Notes: generated by a model from the letters alone, not told the origin. Counted from the first letter of the stretch, positions 20,437 through 30,852 are shown. The stretch is DNA of 64,000 nucleotides from Alishewanella longhuensis (GCF_014653435.1 NZ_BNAO01000008.1:124526-188525); one strand, 5' to 3'. Translations and numbers: made by a program.

Positions 20437-21345
20437 TTGTTAGCAGAACTGCACCGAGTAGAACAAAACTTAAACCGCGTTATTTTAGGTAAAGCAGAGC
20501 AAATTCGACTGGCCTTGTGTTGTTTGTTAGCTGAAGGTCATTTGTTGCTGGAAGATTTGCCTGGCATGGGCAAAACCACTCTAGCCCACGCCCTGGCTAA
20601 TGCAGCAGGTTTAAGTTATAAAAGGGTGCAATTTACCAACGATCTATTACCCGGTGATTTGTTGGGCATGAACATTTACGATACCCGCTCATCGCAATTT
20701 TATTTCCAGCCTGGTCCCATCTTTAGCCAGGTATTATTAGCCGATGAAATTAATCGTGCTAGCCCAAAAACTCAAAGCGCACTTTTAGAAGCCATGGAAG
20801 AGCGTCAGGTCTCGATAGACGGTGATACCCGGGTGCTGCCAAGCCCTTTTTTTGTGATCGCTACTCAAAACCCGCTGTTCCATGCGGGAACCTCCGCCCT
20901 ACCTGAATCACAGCTAGATCGGTTTCTGTTTCGTATTTCTCTGGGCTTTCCTGATAAAGCAGCAGAGCTACAATTGTTACAAGATGAACGTTTAGGCTCA
21001 CGCTTACACTTGCTAACAGAGCCTTTGGCACCGGAACAACTGCGTGCACTGCAGCAACAAGTTCCCAAGCTACAAATACAAGATAACGTGTTGGAATATA
21101 TTCTTGCTCTGGTGCATGCCAGCCGCAACAGCAAAGAACAATTACCGCTTTCTCCACGAGCAGCGAAAGCCATAGTCCGCGCGGCTAAAGCCATGGCATT
21201 TATTAATGGCCGTGATTTTGTAACAGCCGACGATGTGCAACGCATTTTTCCTTATGTTGCTGAGCATAGACTTAATCCGCAAAGCACGGCTGGCGAGCAT
21301 GTGTTAAGTAACAAATTACTGAAAAGCACCGCTTGCCAATTATGA
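20437..21345 (+). CDS. MoxR family AAA+ ATPase
   Basis: A 302-residue AAA+ ATPase of the MoxR type. Walker A is in EDLPGMGKTTLAHAL (residues about 40-54), Walker B in LLADEINRASPKTQSALLEAMEER, with sensor 1 in FFVIATQNPL. MoxR ATPases act as chaperones that insert cofactors or assemble complexes and typically lie next to DUF58 or VWA genes. The start is TTG at 20437, well supported by the strong AGGAGG at 20427-20432. The stop codon overlaps the next start (ATGA), indicating translational coupling with DUF58. Confidence 0.94.
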   Translation: MLAELHRVEQNLNRVILGKAEQIRLALCCLLAEGHLLLEDLPGMGKTTLAHALANAAGLSYKRVQFTNDLLPGDLLGMNIYDTRSSQFYFQPGPIFSQVLLADEINRASPKTQSALLEAMEERQVSIDGDTRVLPSPFFVIATQNPLFHAGTSALPESQLDRFLFRISLGFPDKAAELQLLQDERLGSRLHLLTEPLAPEQLRALQQQVPKLQIQDNVLEYILALVHASRNSKEQLPLSPRAAKAIVRAAKAMAFINGRDFVTADDVQRIFPYVAEHRLNPQSTAGEHVLSNKLLKSTACQL

Positions 21346-22292
21346 CTAGCAATACTTTTCGCCGGGTACTGCAGCAGCGTTTCGAGCGCTGGTTAGACAG
21401 TCGCCAGCCCGCCAGCAATAACGTGCGCTTGGGCCAGGGTGTCATTTATATTTTACCCAGCCGCTTTGGTTGTTGGTTTATTTTTTTAATGTTACTGCTT
21501 TATCTACTGGGTACTAACTATCAAAACAATCTTATTTTATTAACGAGCTTTGTTTTTCTGAGCACCATGCTCTATGCCATGTTAAGCGCTTTTTATAATT
21601 TGCATCAGCTGCAAATAACCGTTTCCCAAGATAGTGCAACCTATGCCGAAACGCCGGCCACCTTAGTACTTCATTTAAAAAAAACAGAGTCTCAAATGCT
21701 ACAAATTGGCCTCAAAGGCCAGCGGCTAACGCAATTGGTACCCCTTTTACAAGGCGAAGCTCAATTTGATCTACTGCTGCCACGGCTTAACCGCGGCTGT
21801 TATCCATTGCCCCGCTTATTGCTCAGTAGTCATTATCCCCTGGGGTTATTTCGCGCTTGGAGCTATCCAGCGCTTAACGCGCAAATTTGGGTGTACCCCA
21901 AGCCTGAGACGACGCAAACCGCATTGGGTAGTGTTGATCAGGCAGCTGAGCACGCGCACAGTTCAGCCTCACCGTTGGATCCAGACGAGCTAAAACCCTA
22001 TCAACAGGGTGATAGCCCAAAACGCATTTTGTGGAAAAAACTCCCCGCAGCGCCTAATCAACCCGTTGTGCGTCAACTCAGTCAACCAATCACAAATTTA
22101 CCAGAGTGGATTGTTATACCGACTTTGCAAGGTGTCGCCTTAGAGCAAGCGTTAAGTCAGGCCTGTCAGACATTAATTACCTTAGAGCAGCAAGGGGCAG
22201 TCTACGGTTTGCAAACACCGCTTACTAAGCTTAATCCTGCTACCGGACAAATGCATTTGACCCGTTGTTTACAAGAGTTAGCCTTATGCTAG
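21342..22292 (+). CDS. DUF58 domain membrane protein
   Basis: A 316-residue protein with two hydrophobic segments near residues 33-70 and a C-terminal DUF58 region recognisable from the DPDELKPYQQGDSPKRILWK stretch (near 210-230), the family's DxxxxRxYxxGDxxRxIxW-like motif. DUF58 proteins are VWA-related partners of MoxR ATPases. It overlaps MoxR by four bases upstream and TgpA by seven bases downstream, so all three are made together. The function is unknown beyond this association. Confidence 0.9.
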   Translation: MTSNTFRRVLQQRFERWLDSRQPASNNVRLGQGVIYILPSRFGCWFIFLMLLLYLLGTNYQNNLILLTSFVFLSTMLYAMLSAFYNLHQLQITVSQDSATYAETPATLVLHLKKTESQMLQIGLKGQRLTQLVPLLQGEAQFDLLLPRLNRGCYPLPRLLLSSHYPLGLFRAWSYPALNAQIWVYPKPETTQTALGSVDQAAEHAHSSASPLDPDELKPYQQGDSPKRILWKKLPAAPNQPVVRQLSQPITNLPEWIVIPTLQGVALEQALSQACQTLITLEQQGAVYGLQTPLTKLNPATGQMHLTRCLQELALC

Positions 22293-24217
22293 CAAATCAG
22301 CTGCCATTACCTAAGCATTTTATCTGGTATGCACTTTTGCTGCAGGCAACCCTTATTGGCTTATACCAACCGGCATTACCTGTTTGGAATACACTCCTTT
22401 TTATTCTACTTTTGTGTTGGCAAGCTTGGCGCAGTGGCCGTAACCAAGGTGCTTTTACACCGCGTCAGGTTAATTGGTTGCTGGCACCCATGCTGTTGCT
22501 GCTTATGTTACAACTTAAGCAGTTAGGTATGCTCAACCTTATGCTGCATATTCTGCTGCTGGCGGCTATTGGCCGTAACTTCACGCTAAATCAACGAAAA
22601 GACGCAGCACAACTCATTTGGGTACACTATTTTGCCATCGCCTGTAGCTTTATTTTTTACCAACAAATTGCCTTGGCTTTTTTAATTGCCTCCTTACTTG
22701 GGCTAAATCTATATCTGCAACACCGTCTCTTTGCTGCCAACGAGGCTCGCCTACAACCAAGGCGTCTTGCGCTACTGCTGATAATAACTCTGCCATTATG
22801 GCTCGGGTTGTTTTTATTGTTTCCCCGTTTACCTCCGCTGTGGCAGATGCCCAATCAAAATATTGCCAGTACCGGCCTAAGTGATAGCCTGGATCCTGGC
22901 AGTATCGAACGTTTAGTGCAAAGCGATGCGTTAGCTTTTAGGGTTAGCTTTCAAACTGCGCGGCCAGCCAGAGAAGATTGGTATTGGCGTGCCAAAGTTT
23001 ATGAAGATTTTGATGGCCGTAGCTGGCAGATTAATACGCGATTTTCAGCACAGAACCGGCCTGCGGCAACAGCGATATCGGCAGCTGAGGTGCTGCAATA
23101 TCAACTCTTAGTAGAACCGCACTATCAGCGTGATTTATTCAGCTTAGGCTTAACCCTAAGCTGGTCAGATCCAGTCAGAACCAGACCAGCAGGATTAGTT
23201 GCTTACCCCAATACTGTGGCGCAACGTATCAGCTATCAGCTAACGAGCGTACTGCAGGCTATACCTCTGGAGTCAGCTGCAGAGCAACAACTTAATTTAC
23301 GCCAAAACAGTGCCAACCCGAAAACCCGTCGCTTTGGCCAAGAGCTCGCTAAGCAATATCAAGGCAATAGCACCGCTATAGTACAAGCCTTGGCTGCGCA
23401 TTTCCAACAACAGAGTTTTTACTACAGTCTTACGCCGCCGCGTTTAGGTAACAATGCTATCGATCAGTTTTTATTTGAAAGCCAGGTAGGTTTCTGTAGT
23501 CACTATGCGTCAGCCACCGCGGTAATACTGCGCGCAGCCGGTATTCCTGCGCGCGTCATCGGAGGCTACCAAGGCGGAGATTGGCAACAAAATCAACAAT
23601 ATTTATTAGTACGACAGCGCGATGCCCACGCCTGGGTGGAATACTTACTCGATAATGAATGGCAGCGTTTTGATCCAACCGCAGCAATAGCACCAGAGCG
23701 AATCTTAGCGGGATTAGAGCAAACGCTTTCAGTAAGCGAACGCGCATTATTAAATGGCTGGCAGGATAATTGGCTAGGAAAACTGGCTATGCAGTGGTCG
23801 CATCTTGATTACTTTTGGTCGGTATGGGTACTGGGGTTTAATCAAAGTGATCAAAAACGGCTATGGCAACAGTTATCTGCCTGGCAACATTGGTCGACCC
23901 TACTGATTAGCTTGCTGATCATTGCAGTATTCACAGTTGGTTGGCTACTTTGGTTTTTCTGGTTCAAACACCAGTACACGCCTAACCGTTTACGGCAACA
24001 ATTATGCCACGCATTAGCAAGTGAACCTGAGGTAGGCGTAACCGTATCCAATTGGTTGCAAGGTTACGCTATTCATCACCCCAACTATGCCGCACTTTTT
24101 AATGAATTACGCAACCTATACGAGCGTAGTGTTTTCGCTAACGACGAACATGCCGCCAAGTTGCTGCAGCAAAAAATAAAGCAGCAGCGGCGGCTGTTAA
24201 AAAAGTTACGTCTCTGA
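22286..24217 (+). CDS. TgpA-like transglutaminase-domain membrane protein
   Basis: A 643-residue protein with the TgpA architecture. It has five to six N-terminal membrane helices (DUF3488 part, to about residue 190), a periplasmic transglutaminase core with catalytic Cys near 404 (VGFCSHYASATAVILRAAG), His near 448 (DAHAWVEY) and Asp near 463 (FDPTAA), then one helix near 545-565 and a cytoplasmic DUF4129-like tail. TgpA of Pseudomonas aeruginosa has been reported as essential for viability. The substrate is unknown; a cell-envelope role is likely from topology. The stop is only two bases from the end of the convergent TIGR02647 gene, with no terminator between. Confidence 0.92.
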   Translation: MLANQLPLPKHFIWYALLLQATLIGLYQPALPVWNTLLFILLLCWQAWRSGRNQGAFTPRQVNWLLAPMLLLLMLQLKQLGMLNLMLHILLLAAIGRNFTLNQRKDAAQLIWVHYFAIACSFIFYQQIALAFLIASLLGLNLYLQHRLFAANEARLQPRRLALLLIITLPLWLGLFLLFPRLPPLWQMPNQNIASTGLSDSLDPGSIERLVQSDALAFRVSFQTARPAREDWYWRAKVYEDFDGRSWQINTRFSAQNRPAATAISAAEVLQYQLLVEPHYQRDLFSLGLTLSWSDPVRTRPAGLVAYPNTVAQRISYQLTSVLQAIPLESAAEQQLNLRQNSANPKTRRFGQELAKQYQGNSTAIVQALAAHFQQQSFYYSLTPPRLGNNAIDQFLFESQVGFCSHYASATAVILRAAGIPARVIGGYQGGDWQQNQQYLLVRQRDAHAWVEYLLDNEWQRFDPTAAIAPERILAGLEQTLSVSERALLNGWQDNWLGKLAMQWSHLDYFWSVWVLGFNQSDQKRLWQQLSAWQHWSTLLISLLIIAVFTVGWLLWFFWFKHQYTPNRLRQQLCHALASEPEVGVTVSNWLQGYAIHHPNYAALFNELRNLYERSVFANDEHAAKLLQQKIKQQRRLLKKLRL

Positions 24218-24219
24218 CC

Positions 24220-24465
24220 TTAGCTCGCGTCTGAGGTACCCAAAATCCGTAGAGCCGTTTGTAACTGCTCGGCACAGTGAATACCTAAATCGGTAAGATA
24301 ACCTCCATCGGGTTGATTAATTAAGCCCTTCGCATAAAGCCGACTTATTGCTGCTAGCACAAGCGGCTCGGCCGCACTATGCGCTTTGATCCCTGAATTC
24401 ACACTATCAAGATTAAACAACGCCAGCACCCGCATTTCATCAATTAATTCGGTAGAAAACTGCAT
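24220..24465 (-). CDS. TIGR02647 family small protein
   Basis: An 81-residue soluble protein that matches the gammaproteobacterial family TIGR02647 (N-terminus FSTELIDEMRVLALFNLDS, then a compact helical domain resembling a winged-helix fold, LSRLYAKGLI-like). Its function is not established; DNA binding is sometimes suggested from fold. It is 79 bases downstream of the tricorn-type protease gene on the same strand and could be co-transcribed, or have its own promoter there. Confidence 0.8.
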   Translation of the reverse strand: MQFSTELIDEMRVLALFNLDSVNSGIKAHSAAEPLVLAAISRLYAKGLINQPDGGYLTDLGIHCAEQLQTALRILGTSDAS

Positions 24466-24544
24466 AGTTAATTCCTTTATTGTTGTTTGTTAACACCTTA
24501 GCTTTTAATAAAAGAAAAGCAAGCAAACTTTTGTCGCTTTCATA

Positions 24545-27500
24545 CTATTGCGCTTTAATGTCAACGGCGATAGCTGGCGTCAACGGTTCCGCTTTCAAAG
24601 GTGCTACAGGTTGCTGGACCAGTTGCTGCTTTAAGTGCGCTATTGCCTTGGTTAACTGAGCATCCTCACCGTTAAAGGTTGCATAAGGAGTATTAATCAC
24701 TTCAATATCCGGCTCTACGCCATAACCTTCAATAATATAACGACCATCTATCGCAAATTGTGGCGTTTCGGCTACCCTGGCCATACCGCTGTCAGCGAGT
24801 TGATTACGCCCAGATAACCATACTCCTGCCCCTGCAGTGCGTTGCCCGATTACTGGTCCTAAGCCTAATGCACGAACACCCGCAGAGAAGGTTTCACCAT
24901 CTGAATAAGTAAGCGGATCCGCCAATACCACTAAGTGACCACGAAAGGCTTGCTGCATATTGGTATAAGGCGCGCCATGTGTCGGTTGCCAGAACGACCA
25001 GGCACGGCGTAGTAATTTTTCAATGATCCAACTGTCGATATTGCCGCCTCTGTTGCGTCTAACATCGATAATTAAGCCCTCTTTTTGAAACTGTGCATAA
25101 AACTCACGAGCAAAACTAGCAATATCACCAGTCCCCATAGCATACAAATGTAAGTAGCCGAACTGACCATCACTGGCTTGGGTGACTTTTTGTAAGTTGG
25201 TTTGTACCCAGTCTTGATAGCGTAGCATCGCCTCTTGCATTGCAGGTATGGGTTCAACAACGGCCTGGATATGCTGTTTACCGCGGTTAGCATTAACCAA
25301 CACTTGCTTACCCGCCTGATTACGAAGCACTTGAGTTAAGGTCACCAAATCAGGCACAGAGCGGCCGTTAATCGCGGTAATCACATCGCCAACTTGCAGC
25401 GGTACGCCGGGTTTAGCTAGCGGCGCAGCCTGCGCCGGTAACTCTGGATCAGTTTGGTAAATATGGGTAATTTTAATGCCTTCGGCTGTGGCAACTAAAC
25501 TCGCACCTAAACTCGCGGCAGCCGCGGCATGCGGATCTTGTCGATACTCGCCACCCCGAACTTGCGAGTGTAAGGCATTGAGCTCTCCCATCATTTGCGC
25601 AAAAATGTCGTCCAGTTCATAACGATCGGTAACTCGTGCCAGCAAAGGCTGATATTTTTTACGGGTGGCTTCCCAATCTAAACCCCGCATACCTTTGTCG
25701 AATAAAAAGTCGCGGTGCATTAGCCAGGCATCACGAAACATTTGTTGCCATTCATGCTGCGGATTAATGGCTAATTGCCACTGCCGGGTATTCACTCTGG
25801 AATCGGCTAACTCTGCGGGTAAGCGCTCTGCTGCCGGTACCAATAACATCTCACCATTATTATCCCGACCTGCTTTTCGAATAAACAAGGTTTTACCATT
25901 ATGGGATAATTGATATTCCGCCACATCATTAGTAATAGTCGTGGCCTTGACACCACTGCTGGCAATTTTGATTTGCTGCAGCTCTGCCGCTCTGCTGCCA
26001 GTTTGACGACTGAGTAAAAACAACCGTTCATTATTAACGGTTAACTGGCTGTAATTACCGGCCTCAACCGGTACTTGCCATAAACGGCTACTTAACTGCT
26101 GCCAATCTAGCCGCTGCGCGTTGCGACCTTTGGTACTGTCTTCTGCCGCTTTATTATCGCACAGGGTAATTTCCTGCTCAGGTGCAAAACCAAAACAGGC
26201 TTGTTGTTTTAAACTTAGGGCAAATATCTGACTACGTTTGTCAAACATTGGGCCTAGGTTACGATCGCCCCAGGGGTTACCTGGCGTCGCGGTAAACTGA
26301 CGATTTGACAAAAAGTACAACCACAAACCATCAGGGCTAAAAGCCGGTGAATAAGATTCATACTTATCTGAGGTAAGCACTTCATTGCGTTTATCTGACA
26401 GACTGTACAGCACCACCTGGCTGCGCGGCCGTTGTTGATGATTTAGGGTAAAGGCTAGTAATTGGCTGTCGGCTGACCACACAACGTCGTTATAGGCACT
26501 GTGGCCCCAGCCCTGCTGATAAATTTTGTTGTTTTGGCCGTTTTGTAAATCTAACAACCAGAGATCGCCATTTTTATCATCATGCGCTAAATAACGGCCA
26601 TCGGGTGATAGATGTAAGCCCCAACGAAATACCTTGCCATCTTTGGTTAATTGCTCGGCCTTAGCGCTGCCATCGGCAGCAAAACGCCAGATCTCATTTT
26701 CGCCACTGGCATCATTAATGGCATACACCCAGTTACCATCATAACTAAGAATGGCGGCACGAGAGCGGCTACCCTCAGGCGTTTGCACAGTGACTAAGCG
26801 GCGGCTACCGGTGCTGGCAATGGCAATTTGACTGCGGGCTGTTAATACCACCTGCTTTTGGGCTGCATTGGCATAGGTATGCGTTAAAAACGCCAACGGT
26901 TTATCTAACCAGCGTTCACGCTGCTGCACAAAATCAGAGGTTAGGGAAATGGCTATTGGCTGGCTTTGCTTGCTGGCTAAATCCAATTGATACAGATCAG
27001 CGCCTAACTGATAGACCGCTTTGCCCTCGCTGATACTAAAGCGGCCGATACGCCAATCCTGATGCTGGCTATGCTGGGTTAAATCAGCGCCATCCGCAGT
27101 TACCGACCAAATATTGCTATTGCCATCGACATCGCTAATAAAGTACACCCGCCCCTGGTAGAGCTGAGGTTGGCTAATAGAGCCCTGGTGATCTGCCAGT
27201 AACCGCACTGCTTCTTGCTGACTACCCATCGCCCAGCGCCATAGCTCACCCATAGCGCCTCCGCGATACACCTTAGCGTTATCACCGGTCAGCTGTAAGC
27301 CAAAGCGGGTAAAAAATACGGTATTACTTTGTTCATCCAGCTGACCACTGGCGGCATCGGCAAGTGGCAACGTGCTTGCTTGCCCCGTTTTAGGATCTAA
27401 TAACCGCAACACCCAGTAATTAGCAGGACCGCTAACATTATCAGTCGCATACAGAATACGACCATCACCTAAACTTTGCTGCAGGCGTACCCGGCTATTT

Positions 27501-27814
27501 TCAAAGGTTAGGCGCTGTGCCTGACCGCCGCTTAGCGGCATCTGGTAAATTTCTTCAGCGCCCTCGTAGTTTGCAACAAAATAGAGGGTTTTAGCATCGT
27601 TTGAAAGGAGTGGCTGACTTTCCAAAGCAGGATGGGTGGTTAAACGCTGCGCCTGTGGTTGATTTAATCCGGCAAGCCACAGATCGCCTTCTGCCGTAAA
27701 AACCACCTGCTGCTGTTGCAGGCTTGGAAAACGATAATACCCTTGGCTGGCGGCGACAGTGCTGCTGAAGATACCGGCAATAAGCAAAGATAACACTTTT
27801 ACGGCTGGACGCAT
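24545..27814 (-). CDS. Tricorn-like S41 family serine protease (exported)
   Basis: A 1089-residue protein with an N-terminal signal peptide (ends around TVAASQG). Then come WD40/TolB-like beta-propeller repeats to about residue 640, with many LSPDGRYLAHD- and FSPDGLWLYF-like blades, a helical part, a PDZ domain near 760-850 (GDVITAINGRSVPDL) and an S41 catalytic domain. The nucleophile is the Ser near 971 in YSDGETFSAG, and the upstream ELNALHSQ supplies a candidate His. This order matches the tricorn protease and its bacterial homologues, which degrade peptides through the propeller. The signal peptide places this one in the periplasm. The start codon is ATG, preceded by AAAAGGGG. Confidence 0.93.
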   Translation of the reverse strand: MRPAVKVLSLLIAGIFSSTVAASQGYYRFPSLQQQQVVFTAEGDLWLAGLNQPQAQRLTTHPALESQPLLSNDAKTLYFVANYEGAEEIYQMPLSGGQAQRLTFENSRVRLQQSLGDGRILYATDNVSGPANYWVLRLLDPKTGQASTLPLADAASGQLDEQSNTVFFTRFGLQLTGDNAKVYRGGAMGELWRWAMGSQQEAVRLLADHQGSISQPQLYQGRVYFISDVDGNSNIWSVTADGADLTQHSQHQDWRIGRFSISEGKAVYQLGADLYQLDLASKQSQPIAISLTSDFVQQRERWLDKPLAFLTHTYANAAQKQVVLTARSQIAIASTGSRRLVTVQTPEGSRSRAAILSYDGNWVYAINDASGENEIWRFAADGSAKAEQLTKDGKVFRWGLHLSPDGRYLAHDDKNGDLWLLDLQNGQNNKIYQQGWGHSAYNDVVWSADSQLLAFTLNHQQRPRSQVVLYSLSDKRNEVLTSDKYESYSPAFSPDGLWLYFLSNRQFTATPGNPWGDRNLGPMFDKRSQIFALSLKQQACFGFAPEQEITLCDNKAAEDSTKGRNAQRLDWQQLSSRLWQVPVEAGNYSQLTVNNERLFLLSRQTGSRAAELQQIKIASSGVKATTITNDVAEYQLSHNGKTLFIRKAGRDNNGEMLLVPAAERLPAELADSRVNTRQWQLAINPQHEWQQMFRDAWLMHRDFLFDKGMRGLDWEATRKKYQPLLARVTDRYELDDIFAQMMGELNALHSQVRGGEYRQDPHAAAAASLGASLVATAEGIKITHIYQTDPELPAQAAPLAKPGVPLQVGDVITAINGRSVPDLVTLTQVLRNQAGKQVLVNANRGKQHIQAVVEPIPAMQEAMLRYQDWVQTNLQKVTQASDGQFGYLHLYAMGTGDIASFAREFYAQFQKEGLIIDVRRNRGGNIDSWIIEKLLRRAWSFWQPTHGAPYTNMQQAFRGHLVVLADPLTYSDGETFSAGVRALGLGPVIGQRTAGAGVWLSGRNQLADSGMARVAETPQFAIDGRYIIEGYGVEPDIEVINTPYATFNGEDAQLTKAIAHLKQQLVQQPVAPLKAEPLTPAIAVDIKAQ

Positions 27815-27934
27815 CGAAAACCCCTTTTCTACTTTTAGTTTTTAGCACAACCTAGCAGAACCGTTAGCTTACGACCAGAGCCACTAAGTTAAACCGCGGG
27901 TAAACTAAGATAGAAAAATAGCAGACAGCGATCA

Positions 27935-27974
27935 ATAAAATGCAAACAGCCCATGCGACTAAGCATGGGCTGTT
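27935..27974 (-). terminator. Likely terminator after the PLP aminotransferase gene
   Basis: A 12-bp perfect stem (27945-27956 with 27963-27974, core ACAGCCCATGC) and a 6-base loop. The downstream T-tract on the reverse strand is interrupted, so strength is uncertain. Confidence 0.65.
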
Positions 27975-28006
27975 GTTCAGCTAAGTTATACTGTTGGTGA
28001 CAGGCG

Positions 28007-29137
28007 TTAACGCTGTAATTGCTGCAACGCTTGCAAACAAAGGGCAATATTTTCGCGTCTGGCGCCATAGCCCATTAAACCAATACGCCAGGCTTTGCCC
28101 GCTAACGCCCCTAACCCCGCTCCAATTTCTAAATTAAACTGCTGTAACAGGCTGCTACGAGTCATGGCATCGTCCACGCCAGCAGGAATGTAAATAGCAT
28201 TTAACTGGGGTAAACGATAAGGCTCTGCTACCACAAATTGAATATCCAACTGCTCCAGACCGGCACGCAGTTCCTGATGCATAGCCTGATGCCTTGCCCA
28301 AGCTTGCTCTAAGCCCTCGGCCGCCACTATACGTAATGCTTCGTGCAGTGCATAAAGGGCATTTACCGGTGCCGTGTGATGATAAGCACGTTTAGCACCT
28401 CCACTCCAGTAGGACATCACCAAGCTTTGATCTAAAAACCAGCTTTGTACCGGTGTTTTACGCTGGGTGATTTTAGCCACTGCGGCTGGCGAGAAAGACA
28501 CCGGTGATAAGCCCGGCACACAGGATAAACATTTTTGACTGCCAGAATAAATAGCATCAATGCCCCAGTCATCCACCCTTAGCTCGACGCCGCCTAAGGA
28601 GGTTACGGCATCGACAATACTTAAACAGTTATGCTGCTTGGCAAGGGCACATAGGGTTTTGGCATCGCTGAGCGCGCCAGTAGAGGTCTCTGCATGCACA
28701 AAGGCTAAAAAACGTGCATCTGGATGTTGTGTTAAGGCTTGTGCTACCGCCTCAGGATCAACCGGCTCTCCCCAGGCATTATCAACAGTTACAGCGATAC
28801 CGCCACAGCGCTCAACATTTTGCCGCATCCGCTCGCCAAAGACGCCATTACGACACACGATAACCTTTTCGCCAGGTTCAACTAAATTAACAAAGCAGGC
28901 TTCCATCCCGGCAGAGCCCGGCGCCGAAATAGCTAAGGTCATCTCGTTTTTGGTTTGAAAAGCATATTGCAGCAACTGTTTTAATTCATCCATCATTGCG
29001 ACAAATAGCGGATCCAAATGCCCTACCGTAGGTTTACTTTGGGCCGCTAACACTTGTGGATACACATCTGACGGTCCTGGGCCAAGTAAGGTCCGCCGCG
29101 GTGGATTAAATGCAGCAATCATTGGTGCTGGGATCAT
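28007..29137 (-). CDS. Alanine-glyoxylate/serine-type aminotransferase (PLP class V)
   Basis: A 376-residue fold-type I PLP enzyme of the alanine-glyoxylate/serine-glyoxylate aminotransferase group. The N-terminal LLGPGPSDVYPQVL and the PLP lysine in SGSQKCLSCVPGLSP (Lys about 202) are typical, and the C-terminal LRIGLMGYGA-type end is present (WRIGLMGYGA). It transfers an amino group to glyoxylate or pyruvate; the exact donor (alanine, serine or a purine-derived ureidoglycine) cannot be told from sequence. The ATG at 29137 has AAGGAG seven bases upstream; the frame extends 13 codons further without support. No operon partners. Confidence 0.88.
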   Translation of the reverse strand: MIPAPMIAAFNPPRRTLLGPGPSDVYPQVLAAQSKPTVGHLDPLFVAMMDELKQLLQYAFQTKNEMTLAISAPGSAGMEACFVNLVEPGEKVIVCRNGVFGERMRQNVERCGGIAVTVDNAWGEPVDPEAVAQALTQHPDARFLAFVHAETSTGALSDAKTLCALAKQHNCLSIVDAVTSLGGVELRVDDWGIDAIYSGSQKCLSCVPGLSPVSFSPAAVAKITQRKTPVQSWFLDQSLVMSYWSGGAKRAYHHTAPVNALYALHEALRIVAAEGLEQAWARHQAMHQELRAGLEQLDIQFVVAEPYRLPQLNAIYIPAGVDDAMTRSSLLQQFNLEIGAGLGALAGKAWRIGLMGYGARRENIALCLQALQQLQR

Positions 29138-29376
29138 AAAGGCTCCTTTAAAAACAGCAAAATCGCGATTAAACACGCGTACGAATGGTCACAGCATAAC
29201 AATTTTCCCAGTTCGATAAAGGCCCGTTCGCTAAATAGCGGGCATTCAACAGACGAATAACTGCTGCTTGGTTCACTCAGCCCCCCTAAAAGCTAGTGCT
29301 GTTAGCACACGCGCGCTATACTAGCGCGTTTAATTGAGGGCGTGTTGCTAACACTGCCGCCAAAATGGAATCTCTC

Positions 29377-29715
29377 ATGTCTACTTTACCCGCCTGCCCG
29401 GCTTGTCAGGCCGATTACACCTACCAGGATGCTAACTTACTACTTTGCCCGGCCTGTGGTCATGAATGGTCTGCCAATGCAACTGAAAGCACAGAGCAAA
29501 CTAAGGTGATTCGCGATAGCGCTGGCAATGAATTACAAGATGGTGATACCGTTACCGTAATTAAAGACTTAAAAGTGAAAGGCTCATCTTCAGTGGTAAA
29601 AATTGGTACTAAGGTGAAAAATATCCGTCTGGTGGAGGGCGATCATGATATCGATTGTAAGATTGATGGTTTTGGCGCCATGAGTTTAAAGTCAGAGTTT
29701 GTGCGCAAAGTATAG
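29377..29715 (+). CDS. yjdM: PhnA/YjdM family zinc-ribbon protein
   Basis: A 112-residue protein of the PhnA (YjdM) family. The N-terminal zinc ribbon has two CPxC pairs ([10 protein letters not shown] and [10 protein letters not shown]), followed by the conserved SH3-like beta domain ([17 protein letters not shown]). The historic name alkylphosphonate uptake protein is misleading: the gene is separate from the phn C-P lyase operon and its role is unknown. The Met at 29377 gives a length close to E. coli YjdM (111 aa); an ATG four codons upstream is also in frame. Confidence 0.92.
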   Translation: MSTLPACPACQADYTYQDANLLLCPACGHEWSANATESTEQTKVIRDSAGNELQDGDTVTVIKDLKVKGSSSVVKIGTKVKNIRLVEGDHDIDCKIDGFGAMSLKSEFVRKV

Positions 29716-29787
29716 GTAATACCCTAATATGGTATTCCGGCCATATTGGTTGAAAACGCAGCACAGGACAAGTGGTACTAGCGCTAA

Positions 29788-29820
29788 AAGAACTAAGGCC
29801 CTATTAGGGCCTTAGTTCTT
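29788..29820. terminator. Bidirectional terminator between yjdM and htpX
   Basis: A 14-bp stem (AAGAACTAAGGCCC with GGGCCTTAGTTCTT) around a 5-base loop, between two convergent genes. Confidence 0.85.
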
Positions 29821-29831
29821 AGGAGTAAAGC

Positions 29832-30692
29832 TTAAAACTCACGACGGTTTTGCAGCGCCGCAATACGTTTTTCCAGCGGTGGATGGCTTAAAAACAGCTC
29901 AGATTTGGCTTTTTTACCTGAGATGCCAAAGGCCATCATACTGCCTTCTAAGCGACTTTCATGGTTATACTTTAAGCGCTCTAATGCTTTAACCATTTTG
30001 CCCGCGCCAGCCAAACGTGCTGCCCCGGCATCGGCGCGGTATTCACGCTGACGTGAGAACCACATCACAATAATGCTCGCCAAAATACCAAACACGATTT
30101 CCAACGCAATAACGATACCAAAGTAAGCAAACTGACCTAGTTGCTGATTGTTATTGCGAATGGCACCGGCAATCAGTCGCGCCAGGAAAATCACAAAGGT
30201 ATTAACCACACCTTGGATCAAGGTTAACGTAACCATATCACCATTAGCAATGTGCGATACCTCGTGCGCCAATACGGCTTCGACCTCATCTTCGCTCATA
30301 TTCCGCATTAAACCGGTAGAGACTGCCACTAACGCATTGTTACGATTGGCTCCCGTGGCAAACGCATTCATTTCAGGTGAGTCGTAAATAGCGACTTCCG
30401 GCATGCCAATACCCGCTGCCTTCGCCTGCTTCGCAACGGTATTAACTAACCAGTGCTCAGTGGCATTACGCGGCTGGGTGATGACGACCGCGCCCGTAGA
30501 ACGTTTGGCCATCCACTTGGACATTAATAACGAAATAAAAGAACCGCCAAAACCAAAAATGGCTGCAAACACCAACAAACCACCAATGCTGTTGGTGCTA
30601 ATACCGAACATAGTAAAGACGATATTCAATACTATACTTAGTACCACTATTACCGCCAGGTTAGTTGCTAAAAATAACAACACGCGTTTCAT
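29832..30692 (-). CDS. htpX: Membrane-bound zinc metalloprotease HtpX
   Basis: A 286-residue M48B protease with four hydrophobic segments (two N-terminal, two central) and the zinc site HEVSH with His143 and His147. It degrades misfolded inner-membrane proteins together with FtsH, with the active site facing the cytoplasm. The length is close to E. coli HtpX (293 aa). The TNxIGGLL motif near residues 33-40 is conserved. In E. coli it is under CpxR and heat-shock control; no such site was identified here. Confidence 0.97.
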   Translation of the reverse strand: MKRVLLFLATNLAVIVVLSIVLNIVFTMFGISTNSIGGLLVFAAIFGFGGSFISLLMSKWMAKRSTGAVVITQPRNATEHWLVNTVAKQAKAAGIGMPEVAIYDSPEMNAFATGANRNNALVAVSTGLMRNMSEDEVEAVLAHEVSHIANGDMVTLTLIQGVVNTFVIFLARLIAGAIRNNNQQLGQFAYFGIVIALEIVFGILASIIVMWFSRQREYRADAGAARLAGAGKMVKALERLKYNHESRLEGSMMAFGISGKKAKSELFLSHPPLEKRIAALQNRREF

Positions 30693-30852
30693 ACTGCTTA
30701 CCCCTTAAAAAAGAATTACTCTTACTATATGGGCTCAGACTGCAAAATCAATTGTTGGTTACATTAAAGGAAGATGAAAAGTTGTAAGAAAAAGTGTCCT
30801 GCTTCCGGTACAATAGCGCAAAATTGCTCACTTCCTGTAGCTGAGGTTTCTT

